Of a stretch of 64,000 nt of DNA, positions 34,280 through 46,165 are shown piece after piece. Each line of letters starts with the position of its first letter. Within the stretch, counting starts at the first letter, position 1. The notes beneath the pieces were generated by a model. That model was not told where the DNA came from, searched no databases, and saw nothing but the letters and a program-made list of their open reading frames with translations. Both the position numbers and the translations under genes were made by a program. The stretch is taken from the NCBI GenBank assembly GCA_000149265.1, contig CH003326.1, forward strand, positions 30,344 through 94,343, given 5' to 3'. This DNA is from Ciona savignyi. Its lineage: Eukaryota > Chordata > Ascidiacea > Phlebobranchia > Cionidae.

Positions 34280-35182
34280 TCTTTCTTCCTTCTCAGTGGC
34301 TTAACTTTAGGCATTTTACAATATCTAATAAAAAGAACTAAATTAGAAATGTGGTATATTCTTTTTAACTTATTTGGGTAGTTAAGTAAAGATCTATTAT
34401 ATATATTCTTCACTTACTTATCTAAGTGCTTGCTGTGTACTTATTGTCAGACTACACATCAGCTACTCAACTGTGGATTAACTGGTTTTTGCAATAAGTG
34501 GTATACTCAACCAGTAGGCTAATGCTCAGTTTCAATAACAGCAGACATTAAATGCACCACATACACAACAGCAAAACATTATACAAACAGCCAAGGTAAA
34601 CCATGAAAGAAATAGGCTTTTCCCACCGCATAGTCTAGCCTTTGCCTAATGGCTGGTTTATTTCTATAAATTGCTGGCAGTTACAGTTTAATGCATTCTG
34701 TTATAGTTTTCTTGTTCTGTTTTCACTTTTATTATTTATGATATAAATTGCTAAGACTTATTATTCTAAAGTCATTTAAATACGAGACCTGTATACCTCA
34801 GCATTCAGCTTAGGTCCAGGACCGTGCAGACCTTAATGACCGCGCTTAAAGTAAGCTGTCACCATGTACATTGGTTCAGTAAGACTATATGACAAGTGTT
34901 ATGCTAAGTCTCCATAATAAAAACGAAAATACAACGCTCCTGCAGGCGCTTCTGTTACTAATTTACCTCTAAACTGGCACATGATTGTATACAATGCATA
35001 TAGGCACGAAATCTCAACAACGTCAGTGACGTAATACGGGAAATCCCCTAACATAAAATAAAATACATATTTGCTCATAACTCTTTAACCAAAAAGTATT
35101 GGAAGAAACTGATTTGATTTTTGAAATTAGCGTATTTTTTTCCATTTATTTAGATATTCTTAAAATTGACTTCAGTTCCCCT

Positions 35183-36709
35183 TTAAGAAAAAAGTCACTC
35201 GTTGAAGAGTCTCGCGATCGGTGTAATAAAGCGAACCAATGTCCGGTACCGTGGTGCTGGTTCAGCCTCAGTTCCGGGCGATTGGATGAGAAAAGGAACT
35301 GGAATGTCGGAACAAAAACCTATGATCAACTGCTATTATGGGCGATACGAGACATATAGCTGATAGAAAATGGGGGTAGTTTAGCACGATCATTTATGTT
35401 AGTTGCATAAATTCATAGTTAGTAATGTGCGTGCACACGTGATGAGGTTAACATATTATAATTAGAATTCATAGGTTTATTTCTACCACGAAACTAAATA
35501 TTCATCGATCGAAAGGAAATATAACAGAAATGGAAAAGCGAAAGGTAGTCAGACAGCTATTCCTAACAAATGTCTACTTTAGTTAGGTAGAATGTGATTT
35601 AAATAACATATCCATACATAAACTAAACTTACGAAAAAAAACTTAATAACTCTAAGGAAACTAAACAAATGAGAAATTGATACTTGAGATTGTAAAATTT
35701 CCAAAAAGTTAAGGTATTGAGTGCAAATAAGTTGATAATTAATAATTTACTAATAAAGTATTTATAATAAACAATTAATTCAGCGATATAAGAGTTCAGG
35801 TTTAAAACCTACCTTATGCATTTATATGAAGAAAATAATTTTTTACGTTCCTTTGAAACAGTTTTATGTCAACATAGATTTCGTTCCATATTTGTATTTC
35901 ATTATGTGGCATGCCTTACCATGGCTGGCGGTAATCCTTTGTACATAATATTTTGCATTCTTACTTATTCTGGATCATCAGTTTCGGATTAATGTTGAAG
36001 CATTCAGTAATTATTTCAGGCAAGTTGTTTTTCACGTTCTATATGACCTTTATGGTTAAAAAGGAGAGGAAATAATACACAGTGGAGTTATAGTGATGTG
36101 TATTTTAAAGTTTAATAAATCAAAATTATTTAAGGTTATATTCGTTGGGGCAGTTTTATTAGCACTATCCCCACTAAGTATTCGTTACACCATGTGCGGA
36201 TATACAAAGCTATGGTATAAGTTGACAAGAGTTATTTTATTCACGTAACGTATTAATTTGGGGATAATTCAAGCTGCTCGAGACAGCATCATGCAAACAT
36301 AGGGAATATGTGGTTTCTTGTCCATTTGGCCATGTATTGGCACTGTAAAAATTGAAATGTTGCGATTCGATTTCTCTGTAGTTACTGTTAATACTAAATT
36401 TAATCTTGGTTTTATAGAGGAAAATGTTATATATTTTGTTATGGCAGGGTTAAGTGCTGGCCTATTAATATTTATCCACAGTTTTTTTATTATTTTATTA
36501 TTCACCCCCGCTTGCAATATTATATTCGATAATTATAAAATAGTAAAATAACATGTTCATTTACATATAGTTTAGTAAAAATACCAAAATTTGGTAGAAT
36601 TGTTTATGTACAAAAGGAATAATAATGGAGTACAACCACATACGGTCTGCTGTTGTTTAGATGTTGTGCTACCTATGCGTATATACTGCATCCTATAATA
36701 CAGATAACT
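35183..36709. other. Intergenic, no gene seen
   Basis: Very AT-rich. Open frames at 36269-36551 on both strands have no recognisable features. The sequence taact at 36705-36709 is the target duplication of the adjoining LTR element. Confidence 0.45.
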
Positions 36710-37182
36710 TGTAACTTCCCGACAAGGTGCTGGCTCCTAACACCTGTCTTAATGAGAGGTTGCAGTATGCTTATAGACGGCGTCCTTTATTCAGAGTTTG
36801 AAATAACGCGTTATTGTCCAAAACTTGTGAATTTATTCGAATTTGAATGATGGCGAAAACGAAAGGTCTTGAAATGACGGTTTTCTAGGGAAAAATATAT
36901 GCACAATTTAATTATCACAAAAATTACTAGTTTAAGAAATAAAACCAATATTTACCAAATTGTGGCTGAACAGGAGCCAAAGCACGTCATACACATCTTT
37001 CTAACCGTTAATTCCAAAACATACTACCAAAAGACCGATTACCTCACGATAATGCTCATGCGGTAAAAAACAAGCGTTTTATAGTTCGGTGAAATTGCGG
37101 GAAAAAAGGGAATACAATACCGATCTTATTCCCTAGTGACATAGATATAATATAAACAATAATGGCGACGATAAATCTTACA
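36710..37182 (-). repeat. 3' LTR of the BEL/Pao element
   Basis: 473 bp, the same length as the 5' LTR, bounded by the polypurine tract on its internal side and TAACT on its outer side. Confidence 0.93.
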
Positions 37183-37255
37183 CTCCCCCCCCAAATTGCG
37201 AGATCGTACAATTGAGCAATTTACAATTTAATAGATTTACGTCGCGTGTTAAGAT

Positions 37256-37654
37256 TCATTCAATGACCGGGCTAATGCCCGCAATCTCGTTGAGAGCTGT
37301 AGCAGGGTCGACACTCTCATTGCGCACGTCCATAGCGGGTACTATGATACATAGTTTGTGTATCGGTCTCTTGAATTCGGTGTCACATGCTTTGACTAGC
37401 ACATTTCGAGCTACACCGTGGCTGTCCGGGTACACGGAGGTGATTCTTCCAATGGACCATTGTGATCGTGGTGTTGTGTTGTCCACCAGAAACACAACGT
37501 CTCCTATCTTCACGTTTTCTTTTCTTTTGTGCCATTTCTGGCGTGCGATGATAGTTCGGAGGTACTCTCCCGACCATCTGGCCCAAATTCGGTCGGCTAA
37601 ATGTAGAACGTAGCGCCAGCGACGTCGAGCGTAACTTTGCCGTTCATTGGTCAA
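37256..37654 (-). pseudogene. BEL/Pao integrase C-terminal region
   Basis: The frame encodes a typical Pao-type C-terminal integrase module (RRRWRYVLHLADRIWARWSG, then 'IGDVVFLVDNTTPRSQWSIG'), which closes the pol polyprotein. It is separated from the upstream pol frame by a stop and frame change near 37655-37670, so this copy cannot give an intact polyprotein. Confidence 0.85.
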
Positions 37655-37669
37655 AGGTTCGAGGCAAGC

Positions 37670-38368
37670 TCACTTGACCGGGTTCACTTTGAGGCAAGTG
37701 GTTCCGGTGTTAATGGCGTTTCCGCCATCGATATCTAGGGTAACGGGAGTGAGAGGTCGACAATTCATTATTGCCTTGGGCTCCAGCAGCAGGGTTGTCA
37801 GTTGATCATCGTTCAATGTCTTTTCACCTGAAATGGAAAGTAAAATCCGACGAACGGATCTAATCATTCTTTCCCAGGCTCCACCCATGTGTGAAGCGCA
37901 GGGAGGGTTGAAATTCCATTGAATTTCGCGTTGTAGAATAAAGTTATGTATTTGATTTACACATAGTTTGTCCGGTTTGTGAGGGTTAGTAACGGGTTGG
38001 TGCTGTAGGTACCAGATTCTGCGGTCGGTGACGATTTCGTCATATGGCACCTTCTCTGAATAGCACTTTGTCATCATGTTGTTCACTTGCTCGACATACT
38101 TTTGTTTAATGTTTGGGTTTTGCACAAGTCGCTTTGCTAAAACTTTAAGGCGCCCCATCGCCATGGCGCCATTGTCTGGGGGAATCTCATAATCGTGGCG
38201 CCAAGGGAGGGATTGTTCATAATGAATATCAACAAACTTAACTGATTCCTTCATAAGGTCGTGTGCTCTTCGGTCTTCAATCGAGGTCGGGAACCGAAGA
38301 AAGCTGTCGATGAGGTCATCGAGATCGTCGATCATTGGTTTGAGATCGCTTTCATCCTTTAAAAACAT
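37670..38368 (-). pseudogene. In-frame fusion of the RT N-terminal region to integrase, BEL/Pao pol
   Basis: Residues 1-134 match the linker and beginning of BEL reverse transcriptase (SLPWRHDYEIP, RRIWYLQHQPVTNPHKP). From about residue 135 the frame jumps directly to the integrase catalytic-core end (IQWNFNPPCASHMGGAWERM, then LLEPKAIMNCRPLTP). The RT catalytic motifs, RNase H and the integrase zinc finger are missing. The join lies near position 37963 and keeps the frame. It is incapable of autonomous replication. Confidence 0.85.
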
Positions 38369-38399
38369 AACGCTGGCCTTACAATTGGAACGGCTTTTA

Positions 38400-39239
38400 T
38401 CACCACAGGGGGCCTAGAAGTGACCATCCTAGACGGGTTTTGACAGCGTCGGGACATCGACCATTTCCGCTTCTCATAGACTCGACACGGAAAACTTGGG
38501 GAACCTTCGCCCCGATTAGCAGTTTGACTGATCCATCTTCGATCTGTGGAATTTTCACACCTTGCAAATGATGGTGTCGCTGCAACGCCTGCGGATCATG
38601 TAATACATTAGGATTCTTATATATCTTATCGACAGCAACGACGTCGGGAAGGTTATTCCAATCTTCACCCTTCACAGGCTGGGCAGAGAGTGCAAGGGAC
38701 ACTGTATCTAAAACACGAGATGATGTTAGGGTTTGCAACGTAATACAACGTGGATTAAAAGCTGAACTTACGATCGACCCCTCACGGCGTGTTTTCGTGG
38801 AACCCTGGTCGAGAAATGCACAGGTAGCAACCTCTTTGTCTGCGTAACGAACTTTACCGGGAACAACGTTTATATAAACCTTGGCCGTGTTGATACTGGT
38901 GCAGCATTCATCGATTTCAACAGCTGCGCTTATTTCGATACGCTCGGGCTTGTACACACGGGGCGGGGGTTCGTGTCTACGGCTTACCGGTACAGTATTT
39001 TGTACTTGTCGTGGCGACGTTAATTCTGCAACTGATTTCTTGGGATCGCTTAAGTTGGATCGAGCGTCTGCAAGCGAAGGCCGTACTGTAGTGCGGTTGT
39101 TCGTTGTAGCTGCGGCTATAACGGTGGGTTTTAATATTGGCGAGGTCAAGTCTACAGCCTCCGGGATTTCTTTATCTTCCCCTGGCCTTAGAAACTGCTT
39201 TCGCGTATTCAAATTCTGGTTGTTTTTTGTTGGCGACAC
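38400..39239 (-). pseudogene. BEL/Pao gag end and aspartic protease region
   Basis: A Pro/Thr-rich gag-like region is followed by a pepsin-type active site in 'ATCAFLDQGSTKT' and by the conserved 'KIPQIEDGSVKLLIGAKVPQ' and 'TRLGWSLLGPL' motifs of the BEL/Pao peptidase and adjoining domain. The frame overlaps the gag frame at 39172-39239 in a different register and stops just before the RT/integrase frame. Confidence 0.85.
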
Positions 39240-39741
39240 GCTCTGCTTCTATAGATTCGCGAGCTGTTTGATTGGCTTCTTTCGCTGCTACGCGTGTCCT
39301 TTCAGCAGCACGATCTGTTTGCTCCTTTGCACGCTTGCGTGTTTCGAACAACCTGTCCATAGCTTGCTTATAGGCAAGTTCGGCGAGTTTCAACCTGATT
39401 TGGCTTTTTCGGCGTTCACTCCGGATAAAGTTTGCAGTAGAAATTATGCTCGACGTATAGCGGTTAGTACTTACTAATTGTGATTCAGGTTTATTTAACC
39501 ACTGACGCACATGCGTATCGAACTCACGTTTCTGACTTTTTAACTGAGTTCTTGATATGTAAACATCTTCAAGCGGTTGGTCTTCTGGAAAATTTACACA
39601 TAAGTCCATTAGCTCGTCAAATACGCGGTCGATTATTGGTATGAGCTTACGTAGTGACGTCCTACCTACTGGAGAAAGCATTAGCCTTTCAGCATCCACG
39701 TAAAGTTGTTTGAGACAATTTAAAGTCTTCGGAATCTTCAT
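39172..39741 (-). pseudogene. BEL/Pao gag-like ORF
   Basis: ATG at 39741 opens a 189-residue frame, highly charged and helix-prone in its second half (AERTRVAAKEANQTARESIE), as expected of a Pao-type gag N-terminus. It shifts register relative to the protease frame. It is a remnant or requires frameshifting. Confidence 0.75.
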
Positions 39742-39784
39742 TTTGCGACTTATCAGCAGGAATAACGGAATTGAAAACGTTTAG

Positions 39785-40095
39785 GAACGGGAATCGTCAA
39801 CGGGAATCGTCAACGGGAATCGGCAACGGGAATCGGCAACGGGAATCGTCAACGGGAATCGTCAACGGGAATCGGCAACGGGAATCGGCAACGGGAATCG
39901 GCAACGGGAATCGGCAACGGGAATCGGCAACGGGAATCGACAACGGGAATCGGCAACGGGAATCGGCAACGGGAATCGGCAACGGGAATCGTCAACGGAA
40001 ATCGGCAACGGGAATCGTCAACGGGAATCGTCAACGGGAATCGTCAACGGGAATCGGCAACGGGAATCGGCAACGGGAATCGGCAAAGGGAACGA
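39785..40095. repeat. 13-bp minisatellite in the 5' leader of the BEL/Pao element
   Basis: About 24 units of cgggaatcggcaa or cgggaatcgtcaa. It lies between the gag start (39741) and the 5' LTR (40159), where the primer-binding site and packaging leader would be expected. The period of 13 leaves all three frames open on the plus strand, producing spurious ORFs. Confidence 0.95.
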
Positions 40096-40158
40096 CGACT
40101 GGACGAGAACGACGACTGGACGAGAACGACGACGGTAGTTCAAGAAATTTGAAAACGA

Positions 40159-40631
40159 TGTAACTTCCCGACAAGGTGCTGGCTCCTAACACCTGTCTTA
40201 ATGAGAGGTTGCAGTATGCTTATAGACGGCGTCCTTTATTCAGAGTTTGAAATAACGCGTCATTGTCCAAAACTTGTGAATTTATTCGAATTTGAATGAT
40301 GGCGAAAACGAAAGGTCTTGAAATGACGGTTTTCTAGGGAAAAATATATGCACAATTTAATTATCACAAAAATTACTAGTTTAAGAAATAAAACCAATAT
40401 TTACCAAATTGTGGCTGAACAGGAGCCAAAGCACGTCATACACATCTTTCTAACCGTTAATTCCAAAACATACTACCAAAAGACCGATTACCACACGATA
40501 ATGCTCATGCGGTAAAAAACAAGCGTTTTATAGTTCGGTGAAATTGCGGGAAAAAAGGGAATACAATACCGATCTTATTCCCTAGTGACATAGATATAAT
40601 ATAAACAATAATGGCGACGATAAATCTTACA
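40159..40631 (-). repeat. 5' LTR of the BEL/Pao element
   Basis: 473 bp. It differs from the 3' LTR at two sites (gtcattg versus gttattg, and ccacacg versus cctcacg). Flanked outside by TAACT at 40632-40636. Confidence 0.93.
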
Positions 40632-43104
40632 TAACTTATATTTAACTTTAGAAAAGTTATCTACATAAGTGTCATATTGAGTTAGCACACAGTCGTGTGG
40701 TTAGGTGGTTGATTAAACGCATAAAGGCTAGACTAATGTTTGGATGTTTGGCTAATGTTTCCAAAACTAATGTTTTGAGGTATGTTTATTATGTCCCATA
40801 TGTTGATCGAATTTGTTTTTTTTTTGCCATTTTTTGTCGCATTTAAAGCTTAATTGTTTCATTGGTTTTGAGTGCCCAGCTCTTTCGTGGACATAATATT
40901 GATGTATTTATGTTTGCTTGTATACATTTGGGGGGGGGGGGCTGGAATAAAAAGGGTTAATTTATTTCATAGTGTGTTTTTCAGTAATTGTGGTAAAAAA
41001 TAAGAGAACTATTCCTTCCTAGTCTTAAGGTCGATATCGGTAAATATCCTGAAAATGAGTCCTTTGGTCTATTTTCCAAGAGCGGGAATTTCATTTGTGG
41101 TTTTGTAAAATTATCAGAATGTCAACTGGAATGGTTCAACCCCATTGAATTACACATCCATGCCATTAACCTGCCTGTTACGAGCGTAACCGGAAACAAA
41201 AGGAGTAAAAACAAAATGAAGGCATAACTATTGCAATCAAACAGAAATCTCAGTGGCCGCATACATCTGCACGAACACAACAGAAAGTTCCATCAAGAAC
41301 TGAACAAGGTAAGTAACAAAAGAATAAATTTATAGACTATATAAGTCAAATGAAAAAGACAGTTTAGTACAAACTGATGGGACTATTTATCAGTACGAGG
41401 CTATCTAACGATTGCCCGCTGGATAACTTTATATTTTCCCACATTATAAAACATAAATATCCTATCTTCCAGATACCGGCATAGAAGTACCGAAACCTCC
41501 ACCAGAAATACAGAAAACGACTCAAGATCAAGTAGGACTTTAAATGAAAACGAAATAATCTATGAAGTAAAGTATGCTGGTGTGGGAATTCCCCCAAATC
41601 CTTGTTTATTTTATTTTTTGCTTGGTTTCCTTAAATCTGTGTTATTGTTTCCAACAATCGTTCTTTCTTGCATAATATTTAACGTTTTATGGTGATGCCA
41701 TAATATGGTTTGTTTGATCATTTATACCAGATTTTGTTAAAATATCGTTCAGTTGTTTTGGGAGAGTAAGAATCCGTCGTATAGTTTGAAAACAGAAATT
41801 GGGTAAAATGCTGCGTCTGTTGTGCATTAGCGACGTGTAGGGCTCTCTGAAATGAATAATACGAAAATTTATTGTTAAATTATTTAACTAATAAAATGGT
41901 CGGTTGTCTTTAAACTCCTTTACCTTTTTTAAATTTGAGAGAAGATATTTTCCGAGGTTGAAATTGCTATATTTGTCCACTTTCTTCGCCAACAACGAAG
42001 TACAACTCGAAACACACTGATAAACCTGCCATTCGGTTTGTGTACGAGGCAGTTACTTTGTGCTGTGTCGGGTTTTCACATACACACGCGCGCAAACACA
42101 CGCACACACGCGCCGATATATCATTTGTTCCATTGTTGTATGAGTGTACGGAGGTTGCTTATAATAACTAAACACCTGTTGGAAAAACTTGGATGTTTAG
42201 CTTCCTACTAAAATAATTTTATTTTAAATCGCTTCTTAATCCTTGTTTTACCCACAATTATAGCCACACACACATGGGATATACCATTTGAATCATTGTT
42301 TTACTCCCATTGTTACATCACCATATATCTGTGACGCCATATTGCCTATTATTACTTGATTGTTTCGCTGCCAATCATCATCCAATCACATCCGCGCAAA
42401 TCTATTCGATTATCATAGTGCTGATTATGAAGTCATAATGAGCAGGATTGTCTACTTATGTATGTTTATAAAAAGCTTAATTCTTAATTAATTAAAATAT
42501 AATTTATTGTAATGTTTTTAGGATAGAAATAGAGAGAATAAACCAAGTATTTTGTGCAGTTGTACAATGTATATCAATACTTGTGTGTTGTTGTGTTTAT
42601 AGGCTGATTTGCATTAAAGCTGTTTTTCTCTGTACGTATGGGTGTACGTTCAAAATATGCTGCCAAACCTAGTTTAGTGGATAACCCAGCGATTACTCCA
42701 TACATATAAGATAATTTCGTCCGACGGATTAGCCTGGTTATTTAGTAGGTCGCATTTCAGCACAGCGGTTGCAGATTCGAAACTAGTCAGTTGTGTCCTT
42801 GGGCGAAGCACTTAACGAACATTGCCTGAACCCAGCGGAATACTAAGTTCTACTAAATTAAAGGATTGTGTGAATCATATCCAAACACACTCTGCAATAG
42901 CTACGGTAACTACATCATTTTAATTGGTTGGTCGCTATGGGTTTGAATTTGTCTTTTTGTAAAATTTAACCTTGTTTATTAACAAATCGTATCCTTGTTT
43001 TCTAGATTTGGGTGTACACACTCTGACATAGATCTATCGTGTTATATCTGAGTTGTGTAAAACCTTAAGACTCAATAGGATATAGCCGGAGGAACGAAGC
43101 TTAA
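40632..43104. other. Non-coding upstream of the O-fucosyltransferase-like gene, with exon-like fragments
   Basis: Exon-shaped pieces occur at 41284-41308 (AG|AAAGTT...GAACAAG|GTAAGT) and 41473-41531 (AG|ATACC...GATCAA|GTAGGA). They join in phase and encode a Pro/Glu/Lys-rich stem (GIEVPKPPPEIQKTTQDQ) resembling the stem exon at 43738. A homopolymer G run lies at about 40930, a CA/CG-rich microsatellite at 42080-42112, and a plus-strand SINE at 42725-42915. Confidence 0.5.
42725..42915 (+). mobile_element. SINE copy
   Basis: A tRNA-like head (ttgcagattcgaaactag) is followed by gtcagttgtgtccttgggcg, cctgaacccagcggaatact and 'actctgcaatagctacggta'. Truncated before the tail. Confidence 0.82.
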
Positions 43105-46100
43105 ATGAAGTTGACTTTTCGGAATTTGAAGGCATTGGCGAGAGTAAAAGTCGCCATATTATTATTTACTGCACTTTTCACATTTTTTGTTGTAAATTTG
43201 AATTTACGAACGAAAGTTCGAAGAGATTCACCCGACACCAACCGCTACAACGAACCCCTCATACAGTGGCACCCAGATGGAATTGCGACGCTTATTAAAG
43301 CGACAAAAGAAATCGAACAATTGAAGATTAAAAGCAAGTTATTTTTTTAAAAGGATAGAGTATAGCATCCATTACTGTTATTAATACAGTACTAACAGCC
43401 CTCAGAATACAAGTGCTTTTTTATCCACAAAGTAAAGCGAAATGTGGTCGGATAACCACAGATCGGTTGTTTGCTCCAGATGGCGTGAATGCCAGGTGGT
43501 GGATGGGCAACACTGATGAACCGTCGGTTGATTTCGATTCAACAATTTCATCTTTTCCATCATAATTGTTAAATATATGTGCGTCCGAATAAGTTGTGTG
43601 TCTGAACCCAGGTGATTAATGGGTTCATGCAAAACTTAAAGAACGTCTATACCATACAGAAAACAATTTAATATCTCTGATAACCTGGTTTTCCCATCCA
43701 CAGGGATAAAACCTCAATATTCCATCCTATCTGCCAGGTACAAACTCGGAAGAACCGAAAACTTCACCAGAAATACAAAAATCTTCACCAAAAAGATTGG
43801 AACCGACTTCGGCAAAACTCACGATAAAAGTATGGCCATGTTAAATAAAAAATATTATTATTTGCGTCACTTGGGCCTGATGTGGCAATAGCTACTGTGT
43901 GGTATCATGGCCTCGGTAGGAATGTTTATGTTATCATCCACACAGATTGCAAAGCCGTGCAAGTTGAACATCGAAAACGAACTGAGCAAAGAATTACCTC
44001 GTATTGAATTGGATGGAAATAAGTTCATGTTGCCGTTCCTTATTTGGGGACCAAACAACCAATTGATCGGTCTGCGGGATTCTATATTTCTCGCCATCAA
44101 ACTGAACAGGTGGGACGTTCGATGTTCGGGCGAATAGCTTGATGGGGTTGAAACATTGACTTCTCGCAAAATGGTTCATGATCCGATCGAAATGTCGTCT
44201 TTCAGCCGAAAGGTTGTAGATTCGAAACTTGTAGCTAGCTATTCGGTTGTGTTTTTTAGCAGACTTAGCAGACATTGCCTGAACCCAGCGGATTAAGGGG
44301 TTATACTTATTTGAAGGAATGTGTGAATAATACACAACAAACTGCAATAGCTGCAGTAACCCGACGGTTGGCGCGAGGTAATCTAAAGCTTGCGCGGTAA
44401 CACTTTGCGTTTTCCCAATAATGTGTATAGACATCAATATGCTATAAGCATAGTCTGCCATTTTTATTTGACAAACGTTTGTGTTCGTTACGGTTTTGCA
44501 TATTACTGGTCACAATGTCAATTAGGCTTTTGATAACAAATGTATTAAGTGTGATAAGGGTCCGGCAAGTGTCCGGCAGTGTTAAACCACCATGCCAATC
44601 ATGATAAGTTTGTTTGGTGTGCCTCGCTCAAGTGGTAACTCAACATTGGGAAATAACTAGAGAGTGTCAACCACGTGTTAACCACCACTATTTGTAAAAC
44701 ACATGTTGTATACCCTATATTCATGCTACAGGGTCCCTAACCACAATTTGTATTTTATACACTGAGTATGTAGTTTGTTTCTGCAAGCATAAACGCATGG
44801 GTCCCATAGTTAACAGACCAAACTTAATTTACATTTTTAGTTAAATAAAGAATAAACGTTTTAAATTTACGAACATTTTACCACAAATTTTTTAATTATA
44901 GCTTCTTTTCAAGCGCTGTAGTAAAATAAAGCCAAATTTCCAAAACGGCCCGATTTAGTTTTTCATGATTTCAGGGAATTCCCCTGGGTTTGGTGGATGA
45001 GTTTCTGTTTTTACATAAGTGAGTCATGTTAAGTAACAATTCTTAAAGTTTTAATCTGATTTGTCGACTTCTTGTTGGAGATGTCATTGCGATATGGCAT
45101 GTCTGCCACAATCAAAATTTAGGAACATGTCTTTGTTTTCATGTAAATTAACCTAATTAAATGTTTTCTTTTTTTAATTGGCACAAAGTGTCTAATGTTT
45201 TAACATTTTACCGAATTTTATTAAAATTACAGCAGCCGTTCAAGTGCTATGCCCAAAAAATCTAATTTTTTAGAAAAAAAATGTTTTGGTTTTTAACGTC
45301 TCAGGGGAATTTCCCTAGATTCATTACCCAAAATTTTGGTTTCTGCTTATCTAGATTATGTTCTGTTACAAATGTTAAATTTTTATTGCGATTTCATTAC
45401 TCCTTTTGCTAGATTTCGGGGCAACATGGCATGCTTGTCACAATCATAATTAGAGAACAAAATCCGATTTTTAGGGTATTTCCCTGGGTAATTTTTTTAT
45501 TTCTTTTAAGTGTTAAATCAGTGACTAATGCACTTACATTCCACCAAATCTGATTCAAATTTTATCGGTCGTTCAAGCGCTATGCCCAAAAAAGGCTATT
45601 TTTTTAGAAAAAAAATACCGTTTTGGTTTTAACGTCCCAGGGGAATTCCCCTAGATTTATCACCCAAAATTTTGGTTTCTGCATATCTAGGTCATGTTGT
45701 CTAAAAAATCACCAAGTTTCATTGCGATTCCATTATTCCTTCTGGTAGATGTCGGGGCGCCATAGCATGCCTGTCACAATTATCATTTAACAGCAAAAGT
45801 TTAATTTTTAGGGTATTTCCCTAGGTAATTTTTTTATTTCTTTTAAGTGTTTAATCAGTGACTAGTGCACTAACATTCCACCAAATTTGATTCAAATTGG
45901 AGCAGCCGTTCAAGTGCTATGGCCTAAAAAGCTAATGTTTTAGAAAAAAATGGCCGTTTTGGTTTTTAACGTCCAAGGGGAATTCCCCTAAATTTATTAC
46001 CAAAAATTTCGGTTTCTGCATATCTAGGCCATGTTGTTTAAAAAATCACGAAGTTTCATTGCGATTCCATTATTCCTTCTGGTAGATGTCGGGGCGCCAT

Positions 46101-46127
46101 GCCATGCCTGTCAAGCGTTTGACGAAA

Positions 46128-46165
<38 letters not shown>

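Larger units (their letters stand above)
32839..35182. mobile_element. Kolobok-type DNA transposon, 2344 bp, 581-bp terminal inverted repeats
   Basis: The ends AGGGGAACTGAAGTCAAT and ATTGACTTCAGTTCCCCT are exact complements and are flanked by the target duplication TTAA (32835-32838 and 35183-35186). The arms 32839-33419 and 34602-35182 are each 581 bp and align along their full length with scattered differences and small indels. TTAA targets, AGGG termini and a THAP-domain gene point to the Kolobok superfamily; piggyBac also uses TTAA but has CC ends and no THAP. The central 1.2 kb carries two convergent ORFs but no full-length transposase, so the copy is an internally deleted or non-autonomous member. 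Confidence 0.88.
36710..40631 (-). mobile_element. BEL/Pao LTR retrotransposon, internally deleted, young insertion
   Basis: Two 473-bp LTRs (36710-37182 and 40159-40631) begin TGTAA and end TTACA on either strand. They differ at only two positions that I can find. Five-bp target duplications TAACT flank the element. A polypurine tract (TTTGGGGGGGGAG) precedes the 3' LTR on the minus strand. Gag-like, aspartic protease, N-terminal RT-region and integrase fragments follow in BEL/Pao order. The RT core, RNase H and the integrase N-terminus are deleted. No tRNA primer-binding site follows the 5' LTR. Confidence 0.93.

Noticed and set aside
32837-35190. piggyBac element
   Set aside because: TTAA flanks would fit, but the termini are AGGGG and not CC-type, the inverted repeats are very long, and a THAP ORF is present; Kolobok fits better.
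39771-40163. Plus-strand 130-codon ORF and minus-strand 61-codon ORFs rich in Gly/Asn/Arg or Pro/Ile/Asp
   Set aside because: Translation of the 13-bp minisatellite in the retroelement leader; open in several frames by repeat structure only.
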